Shown here piece by piece: positions 15,675-23,020 of a stretch of DNA of 64,000 bases (positions within the stretch are counted from its first letter, which is position 1; each line of letters starts with the position of its first letter). This DNA comes from Nocardioides astragali (GTDB lineage Bacteria > Actinomycetota > Actinomycetes > Propionibacteriales > Nocardioidaceae). The notes below the pieces were generated by a model, which made no database searches, was not told the origin of the DNA, and saw only the letters and a program-made list of their open reading frames with translations. The translations under genes and the position numbers were made by a program. Location of the stretch: positions 68,731 to 132,730 of the forward strand of contig NZ_JAFMZM010000007.1 of assembly GCF_024436375.1 (NCBI RefSeq), given 5' to 3'.

Positions 15675-17335
15675 GTCGCCGCCAGGTAGCGGTGGACGAG
15701 GTAGACCGACATCGCGCCCTCGCCGACGGCCGAGGCCACGCGCTTCATCGAGTCACGGCGTACGTCGCCCGCGGCGAAGACGCCGGGCACGCTCGTCTCC
15801 AGCGCGAACGGGCTTCGCTCCAGCGGCCACGACACGTCGGCCGGGAGGTCGGGGCCGGTGAGCACGAAGCCGCGCTCGTCGCGCACCACCGCGTCTCCGA
15901 GCCAGTCGGTGCGCGGGGCGGCGCCGATGAAGATGAAGACCCAGCTCGTCTCGATCTCGTCGACGGTGCCGGCGCCCCTGTCGCAGAGCGAGATGCCCTC
16001 GAGGTGCGCGTCGCCGCGCGTGCCGACGATCTCCGCCTGCAGCCGGACCTCGACGTTGGGTGTCGTGAGGATGCGGCTGACGAGGTACTGAGACATCGAC
16101 ACCTCCAGCGAGGCGCCGCGCACGACGAGCACGACCTTCCTGGCGTAGCGCGCGAAGTTGAGGGCCGCCTGACCGGCCGAGTTGGCCGCACCCACGACGT
16201 ACACGTCATCGCCGACCGTCTGCGTCGCCTCGCTCGCGCTGGCGCCGTAGTAGACGCCGCGGCCGACGAAGCCGTCTAGGCCGGGCGCGTCGAGACGGCG
16301 GTAGGACACTCCGCTGGCGACGAGGACCGCACGGGCCTCGATGTCGGCCGAGCCGTCGAGCAGCACGGCGCGCACCGGTCCGCGGGTCTCGAAGCCGACG
16401 ACGTCGCGCGCCAGCACCATCTCGGCGCCGAAGCGCGAGGCCTGGGCGACAGCGCGGTGGGTGAGGTCGGCGCCGGAGAGGCCCTTGGGGAAGCCGAGGT
16501 AGTTCTCGATGGACGCGCTCTGGCCGGCCTGGCCGCCGGGGGCGTCGCGCTCGACGACGACGGTGGCCAGCCCCTCGGAGGCGGCGTACACCGCCGCCGC
16601 GAGGCCGGCCGGTCCCGCGCCCACGATGCAGAGGTCGTAGAGCGGCTTCTCGGCGCGGGTGCGCAGGCCGAGGGCGTCGGCGAGCTCGATCGCGGTGGGG
16701 GAGCGGAGCACCGCGCCGTCCGGCAGCGCGACGACCGGGAGGTCGTCGGCGCCGGCGCCGGCGAGGTCGAGCAGGCGGGTCGCCTCCTCGCTCTCGTCGC
16801 CCTGGCCGACCTCGAGCCAGCGGTAGGGCACGTGGTTGTGGGCGAGGAACGTCTTCACCTCGTGCGTCCGCTCCGACCAGCGGTGGCCGACCACGCGCAC
16901 CTCGGAGTCACGGTCGGGGTGGCCGTGCGCCCAGTCGCGCAGCAGCTCGTCGAGCACGGGGTAGAGCCGCTCCTCGGGCGGGTCCCACGGCTTCATCAGG
17001 TAGTAGTCGAGGGCGATGTCGTTGATCGCGCGGATCGCCACGTCGGTGTCGGCGTACGCCGTCAGCAGCAGGAGCTTGGAGTCCGGCGACTGCTGCCGCA
17101 CCTCCTGCAGCACCTCGATGCCGGTCATCCCGGGCATCCGCTGGTCGCTGACGACGGCCGCGACGGGCCGGTCCTTGAGCACCTGGTCGGCGAGGATCTC
17201 AAGCGCCTCGGTGCCGGACGTGGCGCGCAGGACGCGGTAGTCCTCGCCGTACCTCCCGCGCAGGTCTCGTACGACAGCCGCGACCACGGCGGCGTCGTCG
17301 TCGACCGCGATGATGGCGGGCTTCGCCATCGGCAC
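15671..17335 (-). CDS. Response-regulator receiver fused to thioredoxin-reductase-like flavoprotein
   Basis: A 554-residue three-part protein. Residues 1-125 are a receiver domain with acidic D12-D14, phospho-acceptor D64 (VVSDQRMPGMTG), T92 and K115. Residues 146-222 resemble a glutaredoxin fold (VRVVGHRWSERTHEVKTFL, later LPVVALPDG) but the CxxC position reads WSERTH. Residues 232-554 are a FAD/NAD(P) reductase: GAGPAG (239-244), GGQAGQSASIENYLGFP, the NAD(P) loop VGAANSAGQA, and PGVFAAGDVR. Where thioredoxin reductases have the redox CxxC, this protein has YGASASEA (363-370). NCBI names similar proteins fused response regulator/thioredoxin-disulfide reductase, but without either cysteine pair that chemistry is unlikely. 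It overlaps the kinase gene by four bases. Confidence 0.9.
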   Translation of the reverse strand: MPMAKPAIIAVDDDAAVVAAVVRDLRGRYGEDYRVLRATSGTEALEILADQVLKDRPVAAVVSDQRMPGMTGIEVLQEVRQQSPDSKLLLLTAYADTDVAIRAINDIALDYYLMKPWDPPEERLYPVLDELLRDWAHGHPDRDSEVRVVGHRWSERTHEVKTFLAHNHVPYRWLEVGQGDESEEATRLLDLAGAGADDLPVVALPDGAVLRSPTAIELADALGLRTRAEKPLYDLCIVGAGPAGLAAAVYAASEGLATVVVERDAPGGQAGQSASIENYLGFPKGLSGADLTHRAVAQASRFGAEMVLARDVVGFETRGPVRAVLLDGSADIEARAVLVASGVSYRRLDAPGLDGFVGRGVYYGASASEATQTVGDDVYVVGAANSAGQAALNFARYARKVVLVVRGASLEVSMSQYLVSRILTTPNVEVRLQAEIVGTRGDAHLEGISLCDRGAGTVDEIETSWVFIFIGAAPRTDWLGDAVVRDERGFVLTGPDLPADVSWPLERSPFALETSVPGVFAAGDVRRDSMKRVASAVGEGAMSVYLVHRYLAAT

Positions 17336-17418
17336 CTCCCCGTTGTGGTCCCTCGGACGCTACTGCCGCGACGGTGGTGCCGACAGGGGTGGTCGAGACC
17401 AGCTTGCGGGGAGGTCGG

Positions 17419-18480
17419 TCAGCGGGGGCCGGCCGACGGGGGGATCTCCCCTGACCCGCGGACGACCAGACGGGTCGGGATCACCACGGTGCGGCTCGGG
17501 GCGGAGTCGCCGGCGAGGCGGGCGAAGAGCAGCTCGGCCGCTGCCCTGCCGATCGCGGTGGGGTCCTGCGCCACGACCGTCACGCCGGGGCGCAGCAGGT
17601 CGGCCAAGGGGAAGTCGTCGAAACCGACGATGGCCACGTGGTGCTGGAGGTCTGCTGCCTGCAGGTGGCGGAAGGCGCCGACGGTGATCTCGTTCTGCGC
17701 GGCGAACAGGGCTGTGGGCGGCGCGGGCAGCGCCAGCAGTCCCGGAAGGGCGGCCTCGGCCCGGCCCGCGTCCTCGAGCCCGTGCACCACCAGGTCCGGG
17801 TCGAACGGCACCCCGTGTGCGCGCAGTGCCTGTTGATATCCCTCCAACCGGTCCCGCGCGGTCGGGATGGCCGGGCGATCGCCCAGGAACGCGATCCGCC
17901 GGTGGCCGTGGCTGATCAGGTGGGTGACGGCCTGTCGTGCGCCGCCGACGTTGTCGGCGACGACGGCATCCGCCTCGTAGCCCACCGGGGCGCGGTCCAC
18001 GAAGACGACGGGCGTGCCTTCGGGCACCTCGTAGGTGAGGTAGCCCTGGTCGCTGCTGGCGGGGGCGAGGATGAGCGCGTCCGCGCGCCTGGAGGTGAAG
18101 GCCCGGATGAGCTGCTTCTCGCGCTCAGGACTCTCATCGAGGCTGCCGGCGAACAGGAGCACGTCGTGGTCGTGGGCCACGTCCTCCAGCGCCCGGTGGA
18201 GCTCTGCGGAGAAGGGGTTGGCGAGGTCCTCGAGCAGCGCGGCCACCGCGGCAGTGCGACCGTCGAGGCGCCGCAGGCTGCTGGCGGTGAGGTTGGGGCG
18301 GTAGTCCAGCTGCCGCACCGCCTGCTCCACCGACTTGACCTTGGCGGGCGCCACTCCGGGCTCGCCGTTGATCACGCGGGAGACGGTCTTCATGCTGACC
18401 CCGGCGATCGCTGCCACGTCTTTGAGCGTGGGGCGGCGCGCGCTCCGGTGACCCGGGGCTCGGCGGGGGGCGGTGGTCAC
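17419..18480 (-). CDS. LacI-family repressor of the fructose/fructan operon
   Basis: A 353-residue LacI/GalR transcription factor. The helix-turn-helix is at about residues 17-40 (PTLKDVAAIAGVSMKTVSRVING), followed by the hinge YRPNLTASSLR and a periplasmic-binding-protein-like sugar-sensing domain (VVFVDRAPVGYEADAVVADN, HRRIAFLGDRP, VAIVGFDDFPLADLL). GTG 18480 was chosen for the AAGGA upstream; GTG 18510 in the same frame is possible. It is divergent from the ABC importer operon across a 225-base gap with two matching palindromes centred on CG, the usual LacI-family operator shape. It probably represses the importer operon, and itself, until a fructose-type sugar binds. Confidence 0.9.
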   Translation of the reverse strand: MTTAPRRAPGHRSARRPTLKDVAAIAGVSMKTVSRVINGEPGVAPAKVKSVEQAVRQLDYRPNLTASSLRRLDGRTAAVAALLEDLANPFSAELHRALEDVAHDHDVLLFAGSLDESPEREKQLIRAFTSRRADALILAPASSDQGYLTYEVPEGTPVVFVDRAPVGYEADAVVADNVGGARQAVTHLISHGHRRIAFLGDRPAIPTARDRLEGYQQALRAHGVPFDPDLVVHGLEDAGRAEAALPGLLALPAPPTALFAAQNEITVGAFRHLQAADLQHHVAIVGFDDFPLADLLRPGVTVVAQDPTAIGRAAAELLFARLAGDSAPSRTVVIPTRLVVRGSGEIPPSAGPR

Positions 18481-18561
18481 AGGCAGGTCCTTGCAGGTCG
18501 GTGAGGCCACAGCCTAGAAGTCGTCGGGTCGGCCCTGTTCGAGCGCGATGATCCGCGCGTC

Positions 18562-18575
18562 TGACAACGATGTCA
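18562..18575. promoter_or_regulatory. LacI-type operator 1
   Basis: TGACAACGATGTCA is a near-perfect palindrome with a central CG, 82 bases upstream of the lacI start. It matches operator 2 (18653-18664) in its half-sites TGACAAC/GTTGTCA apart from one base. Its centre is 90 bases from that of the second site, so a tetramer or two dimers could bridge both promoters. Confidence 0.65.
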
Positions 18576-18614
18576 AGAGGAAGTTCCGAGTTGATCCCAT
18601 TTGCTGCCTAGGGC

Positions 18615-18644
18615 TTGACGTGTGGTGGCGATCACACCTAGAAC
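18615..18644 (+). promoter_or_regulatory. Promoter of the fructose importer operon
   Basis: TTGACG (18615-18620) and TAGAAC (18639-18644) are 18 bases apart, a good actinobacterial -35/-10 pair. The expected start of transcription is about 18651, directly at operator 2, which fits repression by blocking initiation. The coding start of the first gene is 18706. Confidence 0.55.
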
Positions 18645-18652
18645 TGTCCTTT

Positions 18653-18664
18653 GACAACGTTGTC
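18653..18664. promoter_or_regulatory. LacI-type operator 2 at the operon transcription start
   Basis: GACAACGTTGTC is a perfect 12-base palindrome centred on CG. It covers about positions +2 to +13 relative to the predicted start of the importer operon. The same half-site occurs at 18562-18575 on the repressor side. Confidence 0.7.
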
Positions 18665-18705
18665 GGGCCGCGCCGAGGCCCCAGCGCCACCCTGGAAGGA
18701 CCCTC

Positions 18706-19803
18706 ATGTTGCACCTCATTCCTCGCGCCCCTCGCGGCGCGCTCGCCGCCGCCGCGGTCTGCCTCCTCGCCACCACGCTCACCGCATGCGGTGGCGACAG
18801 CGCCGGCGACGACGGTGGCTCCGAAGGCGGCGGTGGCACGGCTGTCACCCTCATCACCAAGGACTCCATCAACCCCTTCTTCGTCTCCATGCAGGAGGGC
18901 GCGAAGAAGGCCGCCGAGGAGAACGACGTCGACCTGACCGTCGCCGCCGGCGAGGAGGACGGCGACGAGGAGGGGCAGATCCAGGCGATCGAGAACGCCG
19001 TGGCCCAGGGCCAGGACGGCATCCTCATCACGCCCAACGGCCCCGGTGTGAACCCGGCCATCGAGAAGGCCCGCGACGCCGGGCTCTACGTCATCGCGCT
19101 CGACACCCCGCCCGATCCCGCCGAGACCGTCGACATCACCTTCGCGACCGACAACTTCAAGGCCGGCGAGCTCATCGGTGAGTGGACCGCCGCCCAGCTC
19201 GGCGGCGAGAAGGCCACCATCGCGCTGCTCGACCTGTTCAACGACAAGGTCGTCTCGGTCGACTACAACCGCGACCAGGGCTTCCTGACCGGCATGGGCA
19301 TCGACACCGCGGACGCTGAGAAGAACGGCGACGAGGAAGCCACCGGCAGCTACTCCGGCGGCGACTACGAGATCGTGTGCAACGAGCCCACTGACGGCGC
19401 CGAGGACGGCGGGCGCACCGCCATGGAGACCTGCCTCAGCAAGACCGACGGCATCAACGTGGTCTACACGATCAACGAGCCGGCGGCCTACGGTGCGGCC
19501 GCTGCCCTGGAGGCGGCCGGCCTCTCGACCGACGACGTCCTGATCGTCTCGGTCGACGGCGGCTGCCAGGGCGTGGACGCGGTCACCGAGGGCGTCATCG
19601 ACGCGACGTCCCAGCAGTACCCCCTCGACATGGCGCAGAAGGGTGTCGAGGCCATCGCCAGCATCGCCGACGGCGGTGAGGCTCCCGAGACCACCGAGGG
19701 CCTGGACTTCTACGACACGGGTGTGAAGCTCGTGACCGACACGCCTGCCGAAGGCGTCGAGAGCATCGACTCGGCGGCAGCATCCGAGATCTGCTGGGGC
19801 TGA
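18706..19803 (+). CDS. Sugar ABC transporter substrate-binding lipoprotein (fructose/ribose type)
   Basis: A 365-residue extracytoplasmic sugar-binding lipoprotein of the ribose/xylose/fructose class. The lipobox is LTAC with C28 as the lipidated cysteine after a hydrophobic signal. A Gly/Asp-rich linker (about 29-45) is followed by the two-lobed binding fold: ITKDSINPFFVSMQEGAKKAA, DGILITPNGPGVNPAIEKARDAGLYVIALD, then ATDNFKAGELIGEW and the C-terminal lobe DDVLIVSVDGGCQGVDAVTEG. It is the first gene of an operon with permease and ATPase, five bases before the permease. The neighbouring sugar kinase and fructan hydrolases point to fructose as substrate; that is context, not sequence proof. 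Confidence 0.92.
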   Translation: MLHLIPRAPRGALAAAAVCLLATTLTACGGDSAGDDGGSEGGGGTAVTLITKDSINPFFVSMQEGAKKAAEENDVDLTVAAGEEDGDEEGQIQAIENAVAQGQDGILITPNGPGVNPAIEKARDAGLYVIALDTPPDPAETVDITFATDNFKAGELIGEWTAAQLGGEKATIALLDLFNDKVVSVDYNRDQGFLTGMGIDTADAEKNGDEEATGSYSGGDYEIVCNEPTDGAEDGGRTAMETCLSKTDGINVVYTINEPAAYGAAAALEAAGLSTDDVLIVSVDGGCQGVDAVTEGVIDATSQQYPLDMAQKGVEAIASIADGGEAPETTEGLDFYDTGVKLVTDTPAEGVESIDSAAASEICWG

Positions 19804-19808
19804 GCGAC

Positions 19809-20864
19809 ATGACAGTCACCACCGAAGGGAGCCCCGCGACGAACGGGGCTCCCGCCGGGCGGGCGGCGACCGAGCTGGCCGAGCGGCGCCGCCGACCGCT
19901 GCAGCGCGTACAGCACCTGCTGCACGCCCACCCGGCGGTCAGCCCCGCGATCATCCTGGTCATCACGTGCGTGGTCTTCACCATGCTCAACCCCCGGTTC
20001 TCCGAGCCGGGGACCGTCTCGCTGATGGTGCAGCAGACCGCGGTCGTCGCTGCCCTCGCAGTCGGCCAGACGCTGATCATCCTGACGGCCGGCATCGACC
20101 TCTCGGTCGGCGCCGCGGCGATCCTCGCCATGATGGTGATGGCCTCCTACGGCAGTGAGCACGGACTGCCTGGCGGGGCTGCGCTGCTGCTCGGCCTCGT
20201 GGTGGCCATCGTGGCTGGGGCGCTGAACGGCGCACTGGTCACCCGGTTGAAGCTGCCGCCCTTCATCGTCACCCTGGGCACCCTCAGCGTCTTCACCGCC
20301 ATCACGCTCATCTACACCGGCGGGCAGAGCATCCAGCAGATCGCGATGCCGGACCTGCTGAGCTGGACCGGCGACACCCACGCCATCGGCGACTTCCGGG
20401 TCACCAACGGGGTGCTGCTGTGCGTCCTGCTCTACCTGGTCGTGGGATTCGCCCTCAGCCAGACCGCCTGGGGCAGGCACGTGTACGCCGTCGGCGACGA
20501 CCCGGAGGCGGCCCGACTGGCCGGCATCCGGACCACCCGCGTCCTGTTCAGCGTCTACGTCGTCGCCGGCGTGGTCTACGGCATCGCGGCCTGGATCCTC
20601 ATCGGACGAGCCGGCGCAGCCTCACCCAACGCCATCGGCGACGCCAACCTCGAGAGCATCACCGCCGTGGTCATCGGCGGCACCAGCCTGTTCGGCGGCC
20701 GCGGCGGCGTCGTCGGCACCCTGCTGGGTGCGCTCATCGTCCAGGCGTTCGCGCTCGGCCTCTCCCTGGCCGGGGTCGACGACCAGTACCGCCTCCTCGC
20801 GGTCGGCATCCTCGTCGTCGCCGCCGTGAGCGTCGACCAGTGGATCAGGAAGGTACGCGCATGA
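19809..20864 (+). CDS. Sugar ABC transporter permease (fructose/ribose type)
   Basis: A 351-residue inner-membrane permease of the RbsC/FrcC family with about eight to ten hydrophobic helices. Family signatures are TLIILTAGIDLSVGAAAILAMMVMA, KLPPFIVTLGTLSVFTAITLIYTGG, GRHVYAVGDDPEAARLAGIRTTRV (the loop that contacts the ATPase) and ESITAVVIGGTSLFGGRGGVVGTLLGALIV near the C-terminus. The N-terminal 45 residues are hydrophilic and cytoplasmic. It overlaps the ATPase gene by four bases (ATGA). It should form the transmembrane channel as a homodimer. Confidence 0.92.
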   Translation: MTVTTEGSPATNGAPAGRAATELAERRRRPLQRVQHLLHAHPAVSPAIILVITCVVFTMLNPRFSEPGTVSLMVQQTAVVAALAVGQTLIILTAGIDLSVGAAAILAMMVMASYGSEHGLPGGAALLLGLVVAIVAGALNGALVTRLKLPPFIVTLGTLSVFTAITLIYTGGQSIQQIAMPDLLSWTGDTHAIGDFRVTNGVLLCVLLYLVVGFALSQTAWGRHVYAVGDDPEAARLAGIRTTRVLFSVYVVAGVVYGIAAWILIGRAGAASPNAIGDANLESITAVVIGGTSLFGGRGGVVGTLLGALIVQAFALGLSLAGVDDQYRLLAVGILVVAAVSVDQWIRKVRA

Positions 20865-21646
20865 GCGAGAGCAGCGAGCACGATGACACCGCGGTCCTGT
20901 CGGCCCGCGGGCTGGTCAAGACCTTCGGCCGGGTCATCGGCCTCGACGGGGTCGACCTCGACCTTCAGCGAGGAGAGGTGCTCGCCGTCATCGGGGACAA
21001 CGGTGCCGGCAAGTCCACCCTCATCAAGACCCTCACGGGCGCCCTGGTGCCCGACGCGGGCGAGATCAGGATGGACGGGCACCCGGTCAGCTTCAAGCGA
21101 CCCCAGGACGCCCGGGAGGCCGGCATCGAGACCGTCTACCAGACCCTCGCGGTCGCGCCGGCGCTCGACATCGCCTCCAACCTCTACCTCGCCCGCGAGG
21201 AACGTCGCCCCGGTCCCTTGGGGAGCGTGCTCCGCATGCTCGACAAGAAGGGGATGCGCGAGCGAGCCCAGAAGTCGGTGAGCGACCTGGGCATCTCGAC
21301 CGTGCAGAACATGGCGGTCGCCGTGGAGTCCCTCTCCGGGGGACAGCGTCAGGCCGTCGCCGTGGCGCGAGCCGCGGCGTTCGGTGGCAAGGTCGTCGTC
21401 CTCGACGAGCCCACCGCCGCCCTCGGCGTCAAGGAGTCGGCCCAGGTGCTGCGTCTCGTGGAGTCGCTGCGCGAACGCGGGCTCGGCGTGATCCTGATCA
21501 GCCACAACATGCCGCACGTGTGGCAGGTCGCCGACCGGATCCACGTGCAGCGGCTCGGCAGGTGCGCGGGCGTCATCAGTCCCGAGAGCCACTCCATGAC
21601 GGACGGCGTCGCCATCATGACCGGCGCCCTCTCGCTCGACGCCTGA
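20861..21646 (+). CDS. Sugar ABC transporter ATP-binding protein (single-domain, FrcA-like)
   Basis: A 261-residue ABC ATPase. Walker A is GDNGAGKS (45-52), the signature is SLSGGQRQAVAVARA, Walker B VVVLDEPTAALG and the switch histidine lies in VILISHNMPHVWQVADRI. It has only one nucleotide-binding domain, like FrcA of the fructose importer, rather than the fused double domain of RbsA/XylG, so it should act as a dimer. ATG 20861 overlaps the permease stop. The next gene, a sugar kinase, starts 67 bases downstream. Confidence 0.92.
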   Translation: MSESSEHDDTAVLSARGLVKTFGRVIGLDGVDLDLQRGEVLAVIGDNGAGKSTLIKTLTGALVPDAGEIRMDGHPVSFKRPQDAREAGIETVYQTLAVAPALDIASNLYLAREERRPGPLGSVLRMLDKKGMRERAQKSVSDLGISTVQNMAVAVESLSGGQRQAVAVARAAAFGGKVVVLDEPTAALGVKESAQVLRLVESLRERGLGVILISHNMPHVWQVADRIHVQRLGRCAGVISPESHSMTDGVAIMTGALSLDA

Positions 21647-21712
21647 CCACCACAGTCCGCCTCGCGGGTGCCGACGGCGCCCGCGGGGCGACCCAACCTG
21701 CCTGGAGCACCC

Positions 21713-22654
21713 ATGCTGAAGACCCAGCCGCGCCATGTCCTCGTCGTCGGGGAGAGCCTCGTCGACGTGCTCGCCACTCCCGCCGCGCCTCCCGTCGACG
21801 CACCCGGGGGCTCCCCGCTCAACGTCGCCGTGACACTGGGCCGGCTGGGCACACCCGTGTCGATCCTCACCGCCATCGGCGACGACGACCGCGGGGCGGC
21901 CCTGCGCGACCACCTCGCCAGCTCGCGTGTCGACATCCGCCCGGGTCCGGTGCTTCCGCGTACGTCCAGCGCCGTCGCCCGGGTCGGGACGGACGGTGCC
22001 GCGACGTACGAGTTCGACATCTCCTGGCCGGCCGTGGACCAGCCGGACCTCAGCGACGTCGGCATCGTCCACACCGGCTCCATCGCGTTCTTCTCCCAGC
22101 CGGGGGCAGCCGCCGTGGGTGAGCTCCTGCGGACGGCCCACGACTCCGGCGTGGTCACCACGCTGGACCCCAACGTCCGGCCGGCTCTCGTGGGCGACCG
22201 CGACGCAGCCGTACGCCACCTCGAGGCGACCCTGCCGTCGGTCGACGTGCTCAAGCTGAGCGACGAGGACGCCTCGTGGCTCTACCCGGACACAGCCCAC
22301 GACGACGTCGTCGCCCTCCTCCTGCAGCGAGGCCCTCGCCTCGTCGCCCTCACCCGGGGGCCTGCCGGGTCCTCGCTCGTCACCCCCACCACGCGGGTCG
22401 ACGTGCCCGCGCCGCCGACGACGGTCGTCGACACGGTCGGTGCCGGAGATGCCTGGATGGGCGCCCTGATCCACGGGCTGTTCGCGGACGCCGAGCCCCG
22501 CCGCCTCCTCGACCGGCTCGACGACGCGACCCTGCGCGACCTCGGGGCGCGCGCCAGCCGGGTCGCCGCCGCCACCGTCGCCACCCAGGGTGCCAACCCG
22601 CCGTGGGCAGACCCCGCGTCCCTCACGCCTCCCGTCGCCCCGACCACCGCCTGA
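21713..22654 (+). CDS. PfkB-family carbohydrate kinase (probable fructokinase)
   Basis: A 313-residue ribokinase-fold sugar kinase, ATP-dependent and cytoplasmic. The N-terminal sugar-binding motif is APGGSPLNVAVTLGRLG, followed by GDDDRGAALRDHL; the C-terminal active site is TVVDTVGAGDAWMGAL, in which the D of GAGD is the catalytic base. GGAG lies a few bases before ATG 21713. Its position after an importer and before a secreted GH32 enzyme makes fructose the likely substrate, giving fructose 6-phosphate. Ribose or another sugar cannot be excluded from the motifs alone. Confidence 0.88.
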   Translation: MLKTQPRHVLVVGESLVDVLATPAAPPVDAPGGSPLNVAVTLGRLGTPVSILTAIGDDDRGAALRDHLASSRVDIRPGPVLPRTSSAVARVGTDGAATYEFDISWPAVDQPDLSDVGIVHTGSIAFFSQPGAAAVGELLRTAHDSGVVTTLDPNVRPALVGDRDAAVRHLEATLPSVDVLKLSDEDASWLYPDTAHDDVVALLLQRGPRLVALTRGPAGSSLVTPTTRVDVPAPPTTVVDTVGAGDAWMGALIHGLFADAEPRRLLDRLDDATLRDLGARASRVAAATVATQGANPPWADPASLTPPVAPTTA

Positions 22655-22682
22655 TCGCCCTCTGATGACCGAAGGAGCACCT

Positions 22683-23006
22683 GTGTCCGACCCCGTCGTC
22701 CTCTACGCCGAGTTCACGGCCAGACCCGAGCAGCGAGCCGAGGTCGAGCGCCTCATCACCGGCCTCGCCGACGACGTCCACCGGGAGCCGGGCAACCTGG
22801 AGTTCACCGTCTACCAGCGCGCCGAGGACCCGTGCCGGTTCTTCGTCTTCGAGCGGTACGCCGACCAGTCGGCGTTCGAGGCCCACATCGCCGCGCCGTA
22901 CGGCGCCGTCTTCAACGCCGCGCTCGGCGACCTCATCGTCGAGGACGGCTCACAGCTGTCGTTCCTGCGAGCGACCGTGTCGCCCGCTCACTCCCCTCTC
23001 ACCTGA
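22683..23006 (+). CDS. ABM-fold small protein (antibiotic biosynthesis monooxygenase / LsrG-like)
   Basis: A 107-residue dimeric alpha-beta-barrel protein. The hallmark is EPGNLEFTVYQRAEDPCRFFVFERYADQSAFEAH, as in YgiN/LsrG-type members of the family. GTG 22683 was chosen because GAAGGAG stands six bases upstream; ATG 22665 is in frame but would place that ribosome site inside the gene. It is embedded in the sugar operon, 28 bases after the kinase and 14 before the GH32 gene. Family members act as quinol monooxygenases or as isomerases of phosphorylated small sugars (LsrG). A role in sugar metabolism is inferred from context. Confidence 0.8.
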   Translation: MSDPVVLYAEFTARPEQRAEVERLITGLADDVHREPGNLEFTVYQRAEDPCRFFVFERYADQSAFEAHIAAPYGAVFNAALGDLIVEDGSQLSFLRATVSPAHSPLT

Positions 23007-23020
23007 CGAAGGAAGCCGCC

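Noticed and set aside
15671..17335. Annotation as a true thioredoxin reductase
   Set aside because: The CxxC positions of both the reductase and the glutaredoxin-like domain lack cysteines, so disulfide reduction is not supported.
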